Assembly: GCA_910587955.1 (NCBI GenBank)
Contig: CAJUNN010000003.1
Location: forward strand, 72,587-136,586
Length of the DNA: 64,000 nt
Direction of reading: 5' to 3'
Source of the DNA: an uncultured Lachnospiraceae bacterium
GTDB lineage: Bacteria > Bacillota > Clostridia > Lachnospirales > Lachnospiraceae
Under the pieces are notes generated by a model. That model was not told the origin of the DNA. It did not search any database and saw only the letters and a program-made list of their open reading frames with translations. Below are positions 24,314 to 33,494 of the stretch, one piece after another. The translations under genes and the position numbers were made by a program. The first letter of the stretch is position 1. Each line of letters starts with the position of its first letter.

Positions 24314-25020
24314 CCGGTTCCCTCCAAACGGACAGGCACCTGATGAATGGCCTGAATCCGCTCCAGGTATCTTCCGCTCCGCTCCTCCAGGCACAAAGTA
24401 AAGCCTTCTACTTCTTCATCCACCACAAAAGAAGCCCATCTTTCTACTTTTCCGGGCTCTCCGTCCTCAAAAGAATCCTCCGTCAGGGCAGGCGTCCCGA
24501 AAGCCTCCTCATAAATCTCCAGCCCCTGGTAATCCAGCTGGCAGTAATAATCCTCCCCGCACTGTATGTAGAGCTCCTTAAGTTTCATCTGTCCTGCTAA
24601 GGGGTCTTTGCATTCTCCCGTAATCTTCACGGCCACCAGCTTCTTTCCCTCGGGAAGCATCAGCTCCTCTTTCAAATCCTGCATCGGGATTCCCGGCCCC
24701 ATTAAGGTGCGGGCCTCTCCCACCGTAAGGAGCAGGCCCTGCAGGGGAAATTCCTCCCCTGTCCCATGCTCTTCCAAATCCGCCTCATAAGCAAATGCCT
24801 GCTTTCTGGCAGCATAATCCACATAAATCTCACTCAGCTGCCCAAGCAAAGTTCCGGCCGTTACGCATGCCGTAAAGACCAGGGCCGCAATCAAAGCGTA
24901 CCTGCTGAGGGCACGTGTTTCCTCTCGTTCCGCTTTTTCGGCATCGCTAAGCACCGATTCCAGATACTGCGGCCGGTACAGCTCCGACTCGCAGTATTCC
25001 TTATAATTTCCGCAGGCCAT
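24310..25020 (-). CDS. unknown membrane protein, module A (copy 2, no zinc ribbon)
   Basis: 236 residues. A charged cytoplasmic N-terminus (about 1-40), one membrane segment (about 41-63), then the same extracytoplasmic domain as module A copy 1 (LTVGEARTL, KKLVAVKITGE, ELYIQCGEDYY, FVVDEEVEGFTLCLEERS, HQVPVRLEG). It lacks the N-terminal CxxC pairs of copy 1. It starts 27 bases after gpsA, so the four-gene set may be read from the der-plsY-gpsA operon. Function unknown. Confidence 0.7.
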   Translation of the reverse strand: MACGNYKEYCESELYRPQYLESVLSDAEKAEREETRALSRYALIAALVFTACVTAGTLLGQLSEIYVDYAARKQAFAYEADLEEHGTGEEFPLQGLLLTVGEARTLMGPGIPMQDLKEELMLPEGKKLVAVKITGECKDPLAGQMKLKELYIQCGEDYYCQLDYQGLEIYEEAFGTPALTEDSFEDGEPGKVERWASFVVDEEVEGFTLCLEERSGRYLERIQAIHQVPVRLEGTG

Positions 25021-25047
25021 CCGGCACTCACCTCCCGCGATTTCCTT

Positions 25048-26058
25048 TTATCCCCAGGGCAGCAGGGGGTTTTCAATCTTTTTATCCCGCAGCATCAGGT
25101 CGTTTACGGCCTCCCGGGCCGGCTTATCCTCAAAAAGAACGGCATTGACCTGCTGGATGATGGGTATCTCCACATGGTATTTTTCCGCAAGCGCCACGGC
25201 AGCCTTGGCGGAATATACGCCCTCCACCACCATCTTAACTTCATCCATGGCCTCTCTCATGGTCTTTCCCTGTCCCATGAGATAACCGGCCTTCCGGTTG
25301 CGGCTGTGTACCGACGCACAGGTAACAATCAGATCCCCGATGCCGGAAAGTCCGGTGAAAGTCTCCATGCGCCCGCCCATGGCCAGGCCCAGGCGGCTCA
25401 TCTCCGCAATTCCCCGGGTAATGAGAGCTGCCTTGGTATTATCTCCGTAGCCCAGGCCGTCGGCAATTCCGGCCGCCAGGGCAATCACGTTTTTCAGGGC
25501 TCCGCCCAGTTCAATCCCCAACATATCGGGACTGGTATAAACCCGGAATACCTGATTCATAAAAATATTCTGGATAAACTCCGCCGTCTTCCGGTCATGG
25601 GCGCCGGCCACCACTGTGGTGGGAAGGCCGCGTCCCACCTCCTCCGCATGGCTGGGACCGGAAAGCACGGCTGCCCGGCAGGCAGGGATCTCCTCCTCAA
25701 TAATATCCGTCAGGGTCATTAAGGTCCCTTCCTCAATACCTTTGGCCACGTTAACAATGATCTGGCCCTTTTCTACATAAGGAGCCATAGCGTGAGCCGT
25801 GCTTCTGGTAAAAGGCGAGGGAACGGCCAGCACCAGAAGTTCCGCCCCCCGGATGCTTTCTTCCAGATCTGTGGTAATCTTCATCTCCTCCGGAAGCTTT
25901 ACCCCCGGAAGCTTATCCAGATGCTCCCGCTTTTCGTTCAGCATCTTTACCTCCTGCTCCATAATCGACCAGAGGGTCACCTTGTGTCCGTTTCCGGAAA
26001 GCAGAAGGGACAGGGCCGTCCCCCAGCTTCCCGCTCCGATTACGCTTACATTTGCCAT
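25048..26058 (-). CDS. gpsA: glycerol-3-phosphate dehydrogenase [NAD(P)+]
   Basis: 336 residues from the ATG at 26058 with AAGGAG nine bases upstream; a longer frame reaches into a repeat element and is rejected. It reduces dihydroxyacetone phosphate to glycerol-3-phosphate for phospholipids. NAD-binding motif VSVIGAGSWGTALSLLL, VLSGPSHAEEVG, and GALKNVIALAAGIADGLGYGDNTKAALITRG (in parts) with the catalytic lysine. Follows plsY, which uses its product, an arrangement common in Firmicutes. Confidence 0.97.
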   Translation of the reverse strand: MANVSVIGAGSWGTALSLLLSGNGHKVTLWSIMEQEVKMLNEKREHLDKLPGVKLPEEMKITTDLEESIRGAELLVLAVPSPFTRSTAHAMAPYVEKGQIIVNVAKGIEEGTLMTLTDIIEEEIPACRAAVLSGPSHAEEVGRGLPTTVVAGAHDRKTAEFIQNIFMNQVFRVYTSPDMLGIELGGALKNVIALAAGIADGLGYGDNTKAALITRGIAEMSRLGLAMGGRMETFTGLSGIGDLIVTCASVHSRNRKAGYLMGQGKTMREAMDEVKMVVEGVYSAKAAVALAEKYHVEIPIIQQVNAVLFEDKPAREAVNDLMLRDKKIENPLLPWG

Positions 26059-26080
26059 GGCTTTGGATTCTCCTTTTTTA

Positions 26081-26222
26081 AGTTCCGCATCCGCCCTGTC
26101 CGCGCCCCTCCTTAGAACTGTTTCCGAACGCTTTCTGCGTCCGTAAACGGTTCTTGGCACGGCCTGGGCTTCTGCTGTTTTTTAAGTTCCGCATCCGCCC
26201 TGTCAGGGCTCCTGCTGTTTTT
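26081..26222 (-). repeat. structured intergenic element, copy C (plsY-gpsA)
   Basis: AGTTCCGCAT at 26081-26090 and again at 26185-26194 (104 bases apart), followed by a shortened second unit to about 26222. The hairpin is AGAACTGTTTCCG (26114-26126) against CGTAAACGGTTCT (26142-26154) with ACGC/GCGT inside. Compared with copies A and B both arms have changed together, so pairing is kept although sequence differs. Confidence 0.8.
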
Positions 26223-26226
26223 ATAG

Positions 26227-26877
26227 TTACTCTGCCTTCTCCCCGATCTTGCGCTCCGTCCCGGCCAGAAGCCTGCGGATATTCTCCCGGTGGCGCCAGA
26301 GGGCCATCACGGTAAGAAAGGCTGTAATCCCGTACAATTCCAGAAGGTGTCCCTGGGAAAGGCCCCAGCGGCCCTGTACCCCGTAAATGAGAACCCCGGC
26401 CATCAATTCAATCACCACCAGAACAGAGCCCAGGGATACATACCGGGTAACTGCCACCGCTCCGGCAAAGGTGAAAGCCGCAATCACCGTCAGCAGGGGA
26501 TCCAGGCTGAAAAAAAGGCCTGCGGTAGCCGCAATCCCCTTGCCGCCCTTAAATCCCAGGTAAAAAGGGAAATTGTGTCCCAGAATCACACCCAGAGACG
26601 CATACATGCCCAGCAGTACGCCCATCTGTTCTTCCGGGAACCCGGCACGCCCGGCAAAGAGCGCCCGCACCAGCCACACGGCGAACACGCACTTAAAGCA
26701 ATCCCCCAGAAAGGTTACTGCCCCTGCTTTTTTCCCCAGTGTCCGCAGGGCATTGGTAGTCCCTGCATTGCCGCTTCCATGATCCCGGATATCGATTCCG
26801 TTCATCCTTCCATAAAGATAGCTGGTCTGAAACAAACCAAACACATATCCAATCAGAATACAGGCTGCGCGTACCAT
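26227..26877 (-). CDS. plsY: acyl-phosphate:glycerol-3-phosphate acyltransferase
   Basis: 216 residues with five or more membrane segments. Conserved PlsY signatures: DIRDHGSGNAGTTNALRTLG (phosphate-binding), LGHNFPFYLGFKGGKGIAATAG, and the final RHRENIRRLLAGTERKIG. It transfers an acyl group from acyl phosphate to glycerol-3-phosphate, first step of phospholipid synthesis. It starts four bases after der and is followed, past a repeat element, by gpsA. Confidence 0.96.
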   Translation of the reverse strand: MVRAACILIGYVFGLFQTSYLYGRMNGIDIRDHGSGNAGTTNALRTLGKKAGAVTFLGDCFKCVFAVWLVRALFAGRAGFPEEQMGVLLGMYASLGVILGHNFPFYLGFKGGKGIAATAGLFFSLDPLLTVIAAFTFAGAVAVTRYVSLGSVLVVIELMAGVLIYGVQGRWGLSQGHLLELYGITAFLTVMALWRHRENIRRLLAGTERKIGEKAE

Positions 26878-26881
26878 AATC

Positions 26882-28207
26882 CTAACTCTTCTCCCCTCTC
26901 TCCCGAATCAGAAATTTCAGCGATGTACCCTTAAAGCCGAAGGCCTCCCGGATCTTATTTTCCAGATACCGGGTATAAGAAAAGTGCATCAGTTCCTTAT
27001 CATTGACAAAAATCACAAACGTAGGCGGTTTCACGGCCACCTGGGTAATATAGTAAAGCTTCAGCCGCTTGCCCTTATCTGAGGGCGGCTGCTGCAAGGC
27101 CACGGCCTCCGTCATAATCTCATTGAGAACGCCGGTGGATACCCGCAGGTTCTGGTTCTGAATCACCATATCAATGCGGTCAAACAGCTTGGGAAGCCGC
27201 TGTCCCGTCACGGCCGAGATAAACATCAGCTCCGCGTAGGGCATATAAGAAAGGGTAGTGCGGATCCGGCTGGTGTATTCATAGATGGTCTTGTCGTTCT
27301 TTTCAATGGCATCCCACTTATTTACGGCAATGATCATGCCCTTGCCGCGCTCGTGGGCGATTCCCGCAATCTTGGCGTCCTGCTCGGTCACGCCCTCCAG
27401 GGCGTCAATCACCAGTACTACCACATCGGCCCGCTCTACGGCCGTTACCGTGCGGATAATGCTGTAACGCTCCAGTTCCTCCTTGATCCGGCTCTTTCTG
27501 CGCAAGCCAGCCGTATCAATAAACACATACTCTTTCCCGTCGTGGCGCACATTGGTGTCGATGGCATCCCGGGTAGTCCCCGCAATGTCGGACACAATCA
27601 CCCGGTTTTCCCCTATGAGCCTGTTGATAATGGAAGACTTTCCTACATTCGGTTTCCCCACAATGGCTATCTTGGGCCGCTCGTCCTCTTCCTCCTCGGC
27701 GTCCCGCCGGGGGAAATGCTTCACCACCTCATCCAGCATATCCCCGATGCCGAGACGGGAGGCTGCGGAAACGGGAATGGGATCCCCGATTCCCAGATTG
27801 TAAAACTCATACACGTCGGGCATAAATTTCTCAAAGCTGTCCACCTTGTTCACAACCAGAAGCACCGGCTTTCTGGAACGGCGCAGCATATCCGCCACCT
27901 TGGAATCCGCATCCACCAGCCCCTGGCGCACATCCGTCAAAAACACAATCACATCCGCCGTATCAATGGCGATCCGGGCCTGCTCCCGCATCTGTGCCAG
28001 GATCACGTCGCTGCTGTCCGGTTCGATGCCCCCTGTGTCAATCAATGTAAAATGGTAATCCAGCCAGGTAACGTCTGCATAAATCCGGTCTCTGGTCACA
28101 CCCGGCGTATCTTTTACAATCGAAATATTTTCTCCCGCCAAGCCGTTGAACAGGGTGGATTTTCCCACATTGGGACGCCCCACAATGGCTACTATCGGTT
28201 TGCTCAT
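26882..28207 (-). CDS. der: ribosome biogenesis GTPase Der (EngA)
   Basis: 441 residues with two G domains in tandem (GRPNVGKSTLFN at about 9 and GKPNVGKSSIINR at about 183), each with DTGG/DTAG and NKVD/NKWD motifs, then a C-terminal KH-like domain ending FLIRERGEKS. It acts in 50S subunit assembly. It overlaps the DUF512 gene by four bases and precedes plsY and gpsA by four bases and onward, forming one operon. Confidence 0.97.
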   Translation of the reverse strand: MSKPIVAIVGRPNVGKSTLFNGLAGENISIVKDTPGVTRDRIYADVTWLDYHFTLIDTGGIEPDSSDVILAQMREQARIAIDTADVIVFLTDVRQGLVDADSKVADMLRRSRKPVLLVVNKVDSFEKFMPDVYEFYNLGIGDPIPVSAASRLGIGDMLDEVVKHFPRRDAEEEEDERPKIAIVGKPNVGKSSIINRLIGENRVIVSDIAGTTRDAIDTNVRHDGKEYVFIDTAGLRRKSRIKEELERYSIIRTVTAVERADVVVLVIDALEGVTEQDAKIAGIAHERGKGMIIAVNKWDAIEKNDKTIYEYTSRIRTTLSYMPYAELMFISAVTGQRLPKLFDRIDMVIQNQNLRVSTGVLNEIMTEAVALQQPPSDKGKRLKLYYITQVAVKPPTFVIFVNDKELMHFSYTRYLENKIREAFGFKGTSLKFLIRERGEKS

Positions 28208-29547
28208 ATCATTTCTCCTCTTTCTGACTGCCCCCGCTCTCCAAGCACTGCCTCCAAAAGGGCTTTTCCGTCTGATTTTACAATAGTTACGGGCACTTGT
28301 AAAGCCCTGGAAAGCTCTTCCAGCGTCATATCATCCAAAAAAACATCTTCCCCCCGTTTAAACATATGTTCCGTGAGAAGAAGCTCTTCCCCCAAAATTT
28401 TCCCGCAAAGTGCGCTTTTTAAATCTTGTCCGGTCAGAAGTCCCGCCACAGTAATGGACTCTCCGAAAAAGCGGTTCTCTATGGGATAAATGCGGATCCT
28501 GACGCCCAGATATTTCTCCTTCATGCCCTTTAACTCCTCTTCCAGAATGGGAGCCGCCAGTTTTCCGGTGGCAATGGAAACTTCCCGCTTCCGGCCGTCC
28601 CCCGGACGCTGCGCCAAAGCCTTTGACAGCTCTTCCTTCAAAAGGCGCACCATGCCTACGCCGTTTTCCAGCTGGAGATACCCGTCATACGTCTCCTCCC
28701 CCGGGATCCTGTGCCCCGCCAGAAGATACCACTCGTCCCCGGCATGGATAAAATGGGTCCCGTGCTGCCGGTAAAGCCGTTCCTGCCAGCCGTGAATCTG
28801 ATCAAGCACCCGGATCGCATCCTCCCTGGTAAAGGGTTCTAAGGAATACAGCCCCTCCCGGTGGCATGTGAGCCCCACGGGAACTACGGAAACACTTTGC
28901 AGATAAGGAAGAAAACCGGCCAGATCCCGGATGGTTCTCTCCAGCTCCTCTCCGTCATTTAACCCCTTGCAGAGTACAATCTGCCCGTTCATGGTGATGC
29001 CGGCCTTAAAGAGCCGTTTTGCTTTCTCAAGGGCCTCTCCCGCAAACCGGTTGTTCAGCATCCGGCAGCGAAGTCCGGGATTGGTCGTCTGGAAGGAGAT
29101 GTTTACAGGCTCCAGACGGTAACGGATGATCCGATCCACATCTTCCCCGCTCATATTGGTAAGGGTTACATAATTCCCCTGGAGAAAGGAGAGCCGGGAG
29201 TCGTCGTCCTTAAAATACAGGGTATCCCGCATTCCTTTGGGAAGCTGATCGATAAAGCAGAAGACACACTTGTTCCTGCAGGACCGGTAATCGTCCATGA
29301 GGCCGTTTTCAAACTCAATCCCCAGATCTTCTTCAAACTCCTTCTCAATCTCCAGTTCCCACTCTTCCCCGTCCGCCTTGCGGACGCAAATCTCCAGATA
29401 TTCCTCGTTCGTAAGATAGCGGTAGTCAAAAATATCCTGCACGCGCTGTCCGCCTACGCTCAGCAGCACGTCTCCCGCTTCCAATTCCAATTCCTCTGCA
29501 ATGCTGCCCGGCAGTACCCGGGCAATGGTATGTTCCTTCTGATTCAT
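28204..29547 (-). CDS. DUF512 radical SAM protein with N-terminal PDZ-like domain
   Basis: 447 residues. The N-terminal 75 residues resemble a PDZ domain (VLPGSIAEELELEAGDVLLSVGG). A CX3CX2C cluster motif follows (Cys90, Cys94, Cys97 in CRNKCVFCFID), so it probably holds a radical-SAM [4Fe-4S] cluster. The remainder (about 215-430) is the DUF512 region, including HFIHAGDEWYLLAG and TVAGLLTGQDL. Such genes regularly neighbour der in clostridia; the reaction is not known. First gene of the operon. Confidence 0.88.
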   Translation of the reverse strand: MNQKEHTIARVLPGSIAEELELEAGDVLLSVGGQRVQDIFDYRYLTNEEYLEICVRKADGEEWELEIEKEFEEDLGIEFENGLMDDYRSCRNKCVFCFIDQLPKGMRDTLYFKDDDSRLSFLQGNYVTLTNMSGEDVDRIIRYRLEPVNISFQTTNPGLRCRMLNNRFAGEALEKAKRLFKAGITMNGQIVLCKGLNDGEELERTIRDLAGFLPYLQSVSVVPVGLTCHREGLYSLEPFTREDAIRVLDQIHGWQERLYRQHGTHFIHAGDEWYLLAGHRIPGEETYDGYLQLENGVGMVRLLKEELSKALAQRPGDGRKREVSIATGKLAAPILEEELKGMKEKYLGVRIRIYPIENRFFGESITVAGLLTGQDLKSALCGKILGEELLLTEHMFKRGEDVFLDDMTLEELSRALQVPVTIVKSDGKALLEAVLGERGQSERGEMI

Positions 29548-29606
29548 AAATGTTCCAGCTCCTTCTTAGAAACAGCATAACCGATCCAAAAATAAAAAGC
29601 AATCTC

Positions 29607-29636
29607 TTGACGTTCCACCCTGTAAAATGGTATAAA
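29607..29636 (+). promoter_or_regulatory. promoter of prs
   Basis: TTGACG (29607-29612), 18 bases, TATAAA (29631-29636), about 50 bases before the prs ATG. Confidence 0.7.
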
Positions 29637-29689
29637 TTTAGTATACGGCATTTTTCCCGAAAATGCCCTTACACTTGGAGGATAATTAC

Positions 29690-30859
29690 ATGTCAGGAAT
29701 CAATCAGTTCGACAACATTTTACCTGTGGCACGCCTGAAAATCGCGGCCCTGGACAGTTGCCTGGACTTTGCAGCAAAAGTAGATCAATATCTGGTGAAC
29801 TTCCGCAGGAAAGCCAACACCCAGCACCGGGACAACATCCATTTCCAGGAATACGCCCAGGATTCCTATCTGGTCAAATGTTCCTGCCCCCGCTTCGGAA
29901 CGGGGGAAGCCAAGGGACGCTATGAGGAATCCGTCCGCGGAAGCGATCTTTTTATTATGGTAGATGTCTGCAACTACAGCCTCACCTATACCGTCTGCGG
30001 CCATTTAAACCACATGTCCCCGGACGATCATTTTCAGGATTTAAAGCGCATGATCTCAGCGGCCACCGGCAAGGCTCACCGGATTAACGTGGTGATTCCC
30101 TTCCTTTATGAAGGGAGACAGCACCGCCGGACCAACCGGGAATCCCTAGACTGCGCCATCGCCCTTCAGGAGCTGCAGAATATGGGCGTATCCAATATTA
30201 TCACCTTTGATGCCCACGATCCCAGGGTGCAGAACGCCATTCCCTTAAGCGGTTTTGACAATTTCCAGCCTCCCTACCAGTTTATCAAAGCCCTTTTGCG
30301 GGCAGAGCCGGATTTAAAAGTGGACAACGAACATTTGATGATCATCTCTCCCGACGAGGGAGCCATGGAGCGGGCCGTGTATTTCTCCAATGTCCTGGGC
30401 ATTGACTTAGGCATGTTCTACAAGCGCCGGGACTATTCCACGGTGGTAAACGGAAAGAATCCCATCGTAGCCCACGAATTTCTGGGGGATTCCCTGGAGG
30501 GCAAGGACGTGATCATCATCGACGATATGATTTCCTCCGGCGGGAGCATGCTGGACGTGGCAAAACAGATGAAAGAGCGGGGCGCAAAGAATGTCTATAT
30601 CTGCTGCACCTTCGGCCTGTTTACCGACGGTCTTGCCATGTTTGACGAATACTATGAGAAAGGCTATATCACCCGGGTAGTAACCACAAACCTGAACTAC
30701 CGTCCGGCGGAACTTCTTGAGAAGCCTTATTATCTGGAGGCCGATATGACCAAATTTATGGCTACCATCATCGACACCCTGAATCACGACACACCGGTGG
30801 GACGCATCAACGATCCCACAAAGAAAATCCGCAAAATGATTGCAAAACATTCCATCTAA
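29690..30859 (+). CDS. prs: ribose-phosphate pyrophosphokinase (long form)
   Basis: 389 residues from the ATG at 29690 (GGAGG eight bases upstream; an ATG 27 bases earlier lacks a site). Makes PRPP from ribose-5-phosphate and ATP. The PRPP-binding loop is VIIIDDMISSGGSMLDVA, and the flexible-loop and ribose-binding regions (RRDYSTVVNGKNPIVAHEF, ITFDAHDPRVQNA) are recognisable. It is about 70 residues longer than the usual 310-320, with the extra length near the N-terminus, a form common in Lachnospiraceae. Single gene ended by a terminator. Confidence 0.92.
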   Translation: MSGINQFDNILPVARLKIAALDSCLDFAAKVDQYLVNFRRKANTQHRDNIHFQEYAQDSYLVKCSCPRFGTGEAKGRYEESVRGSDLFIMVDVCNYSLTYTVCGHLNHMSPDDHFQDLKRMISAATGKAHRINVVIPFLYEGRQHRRTNRESLDCAIALQELQNMGVSNIITFDAHDPRVQNAIPLSGFDNFQPPYQFIKALLRAEPDLKVDNEHLMIISPDEGAMERAVYFSNVLGIDLGMFYKRRDYSTVVNGKNPIVAHEFLGDSLEGKDVIIIDDMISSGGSMLDVAKQMKERGAKNVYICCTFGLFTDGLAMFDEYYEKGYITRVVTTNLNYRPAELLEKPYYLEADMTKFMATIIDTLNHDTPVGRINDPTKKIRKMIAKHSI

Positions 30860-30877
30860 CGGGAAAGACTTAACAAT

Positions 30878-30922
30878 AGGGGTGGGTCTGTTGTAACGAA
30901 AGACAGCAGCCCCGCTCCTTTT
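30878..30922 (+). terminator. terminator of prs
   Basis: AGGGGTGGGTCTGTTGT (30878-30894) pairs, with several G-T wobbles, with ACAGCAGCCCCGCTCCT (30903-30919), followed by TTT. It lies 19 bases after the prs stop. Confidence 0.65.
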
Positions 30923-30942
30923 GCATATTTAGGGAAAGGCAG

Positions 30943-31554
30943 ATGAAAGCTATGAAAATCCTGGCTATTTCCGATGTGGAATCCCGGTATCTCTGGGATG
31001 ATTTCAGCAAAGAAAAGTTAAAAGAGATCGATCTGATCCTCTCCTGTGGGGATTTAAGCCCCCTGTACCTCTCCTTTCTGGCCACCTTTTTCCAGGGTCC
31101 GGTGCTGTACGTCCACGGCAATCACGACGCCGTCTACCAAAGCTCCCCCCCTTACGGCTGTATCTGCGTCGAGGATCAAATCTACGAGCACAAGGGAATC
31201 CGCATTCTGGGACTGGGGGGATCCATGCGGTATAAGGAAGGCCCCCACCAATACACGGAAGCCCAGATGAACTTCCGCATCCGGAAGCTCTGGTATCAGC
31301 TCCGCCGCCACAAAGGCTTTGATATTCTTCTGACCCACGCTCCGGCCTTGGGCCTGAACGACGAAGAAAACCTGCCTCACCGGGGATTCCAAGGCTTCTT
31401 GCGGCTCATGGACCGCTACGCTCCCGCCTATTTTGTACACGGCCACATCCATATGTCTTACGGCTACCGCATTCCCCGGGTATGCACTTACCAAAATACT
31501 ACCGTCATCAACGCCTACGAACGGACGGTATTTGAAATTCCGGATCAAAAATAA
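30943..31554 (+). CDS. metallophosphoesterase (calcineurin-like)
   Basis: 203 residues. The metallophosphatase motifs appear in order: ILAISDVES (D-x-x/H position changed to DVE), SCGDLS, YVHGNHD, LLTHAP and FVHGHIH. The first motif usually reads DxH; here the residue after D is VE, so one metal ligand may differ. It starts 20 bases after the prs terminator and is followed 17 bases later by the ParB/BMP fusion gene. Substrate unknown. Confidence 0.85.
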   Translation: MKAMKILAISDVESRYLWDDFSKEKLKEIDLILSCGDLSPLYLSFLATFFQGPVLYVHGNHDAVYQSSPPYGCICVEDQIYEHKGIRILGLGGSMRYKEGPHQYTEAQMNFRIRKLWYQLRRHKGFDILLTHAPALGLNDEENLPHRGFQGFLRLMDRYAPAYFVHGHIHMSYGYRIPRVCTYQNTTVINAYERTVFEIPDQK

Positions 31555-31571
31555 CCCACAAGGAGGTTCTT

Positions 31572-33494
31572 ATGGAAGCTTACAGCAAAGCCAGAAAACT
31601 GGCGCAAAAAGCCTACCGTACCGCTCTGATGAAAGGAAACTATCCCTACCTGCAGGTTTTGGACGAAATACTTTCTTTTACAAAAACAGCCTCTGAGGTC
31701 AGCCTGGGGCTGGTGGAAATCCCTCTGGAGCTTATCGCCGGAACAAAGACTGCCGGACGCACCACGGCTTTCTCCAACAATTTCCTGCCTCTTCTGCCGG
31801 AAACCTCGGAATTTGCCTCCAAGTGGATTGCCCTCTACCGGGCCCACTTAGACGAGGGCATCCGGGATCCCATTACGGCCTGCGAGTTTATGAACCGCTT
31901 TTACGTCATTGAGGGAAATAAGAGGGTCAGCGTATTGAAATATTCGGGAGCCGTTAGCATCACCGGGCGGGTCACGCGGATTCTGCCGGAGCGCAGCGAC
32001 TCCAAGGAGGTGCGCGTCTATTATGAATTCCTGGATTTTTACCAGAAAACCGCCGTTAACTACCTCTGGTTCAGCGAGGAAGGCAGCTTTAAACGTCTGT
32101 TCAAGCTTCTGGGAAAGGACCCGGCGCAGGTGTGGACAGACGACGAAAAGCTGGATTTCCACTCCTCCTACATTCATTTCACTGACGTTTTTGAAGAAAA
32201 AGGCGGGCGCAGGCTCTCCCTGACCCCCGGCGACGCCTTTCTCCTATACCTGGACGTATACGGCTACGAGGGATTCTGGGAGAAATCCTACAGCCAGATC
32301 CGCACGGAAATGGAAAAGCTCTGGAAAGAATTCCAGATTTACCCTGCCAAACACCCGGTGGAGCTGAGTATGCAGCCCGGCGCAAAGACCGGCAAGCCGG
32401 TCTTAAGAAGCCTTCTCCCCGTTCCTTCCGCTCCCCTTAAGATTGCCTTTCTCCACGACAAGACAGCCAGCGCCTCCAGCTGGACATACGGTCACGAGCT
32501 GGGGCGCCAGCACCTCAATGAAGTGTTTGACGACGAGATTGAAACCGTCTCCCTGGAAAACATCAATACGGAGGAACAAGGGCTCTCTGCCATCCAGGAA
32601 GCCGTCGCCCATGGAAGCCAGGTGATTTTCACCACTACCCCGAAGCTTCTGGGGGCCAGCATCAAGGCTGCCCTTTTGTACCCGGATACCAAGATTTTAA
32701 ACTGTTCCCTGCACACCTACAGCGGACACTTGCGGACCTATTACGGAAGGCTTTATGAGGGCAAATTCCTCATCGGGGCTATTGCCGGCATTTTAACCGA
32801 CACCCTAAGGATCGGATACCTGGCCGACTACCCCATCTTCGGCACCATTGCCAATATCAATGCCTTCGCCCTGGGCGTAAAGATGACCAATCCCCAGGCC
32901 AAGGTGCACCTGGAGTGGTCCTCCAAACAGGGTACGAACCCGGAAGAAGCCTTCCGGGATCCGGACATTTCCTACGTGTCCGGCCGGGACTTTATCGCTC
33001 CCGAACGGGCTTCCCGCAGGTTCGGGCTCTACGATATCCGAAGCGGTGAGGGAATCCACATAGCCTCCTCTATCTGGCACTGGGGGAAATTTTACGAACG
33101 TATTGTCCGGGAAATCCTGGACGGCGCCTGGAAGAAAAAGGATGAAAAGACCATCAATTACTGGTGGGGCATCTCCTCGGGCATGATCGACGTGATCTGC
33201 TCCAAAAACCTTCCCTCCGGGGCCGGCTGGCTCGTGGAGCTGATCAAACGGGAGATTGCCGCAGGCTACAATCCCTTTTCCGGCCCCATCTATGCCCAGG
33301 ACGGCACCCAGAAGAATAAGGAAGGCCAAAGCCTCTCTCCCGAGGCCATTATTACCATGGACTGGCTCCTGGACAATGTGGAAGGGGAGATTCCCTGCAT
33401 CGGCACCTTAAAGGAGGAAGCACGGCCTATGGTACTGCTCCAGGGGATCCCTGCATTTAACGGATCCGCGGCAGATTCCACCGGTACCGCATAG
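31572..33494 (+). CDS. ParB-like domain fused to a BMP/PnrA-type ligand-binding domain, no signal peptide
   Basis: 640 residues with AAGGAGG seven bases before the ATG. Residues about 45-140 resemble a ParB/Srx N-terminal domain (VEIPLELIAGTKTAGR, then FYVIEGNKRVSVLKYSGA). A helical middle (about 145-270) follows. From about 290 (LKIAFLHDKTASASSWTYGHELGRQ) to 600 it matches the basic membrane protein/PnrA substrate-binding family (GIAYLADYPIFGT-like segment, VSGRDF, WHWGKFYERIVREI). BMP proteins are normally secreted lipoproteins; this one starts MEAYSKARKLAQ and has no signal sequence, so it should act in the cytoplasm, perhaps as a ligand sensor. Its end overlaps the convergent TRIC gene by 38 bases. 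Confidence 0.75.
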   Translation: MEAYSKARKLAQKAYRTALMKGNYPYLQVLDEILSFTKTASEVSLGLVEIPLELIAGTKTAGRTTAFSNNFLPLLPETSEFASKWIALYRAHLDEGIRDPITACEFMNRFYVIEGNKRVSVLKYSGAVSITGRVTRILPERSDSKEVRVYYEFLDFYQKTAVNYLWFSEEGSFKRLFKLLGKDPAQVWTDDEKLDFHSSYIHFTDVFEEKGGRRLSLTPGDAFLLYLDVYGYEGFWEKSYSQIRTEMEKLWKEFQIYPAKHPVELSMQPGAKTGKPVLRSLLPVPSAPLKIAFLHDKTASASSWTYGHELGRQHLNEVFDDEIETVSLENINTEEQGLSAIQEAVAHGSQVIFTTTPKLLGASIKAALLYPDTKILNCSLHTYSGHLRTYYGRLYEGKFLIGAIAGILTDTLRIGYLADYPIFGTIANINAFALGVKMTNPQAKVHLEWSSKQGTNPEEAFRDPDISYVSGRDFIAPERASRRFGLYDIRSGEGIHIASSIWHWGKFYERIVREILDGAWKKKDEKTINYWWGISSGMIDVICSKNLPSGAGWLVELIKREIAAGYNPFSGPIYAQDGTQKNKEGQSLSPEAIITMDWLLDNVEGEIPCIGTLKEEARPMVLLQGIPAFNGSAADSTGTA

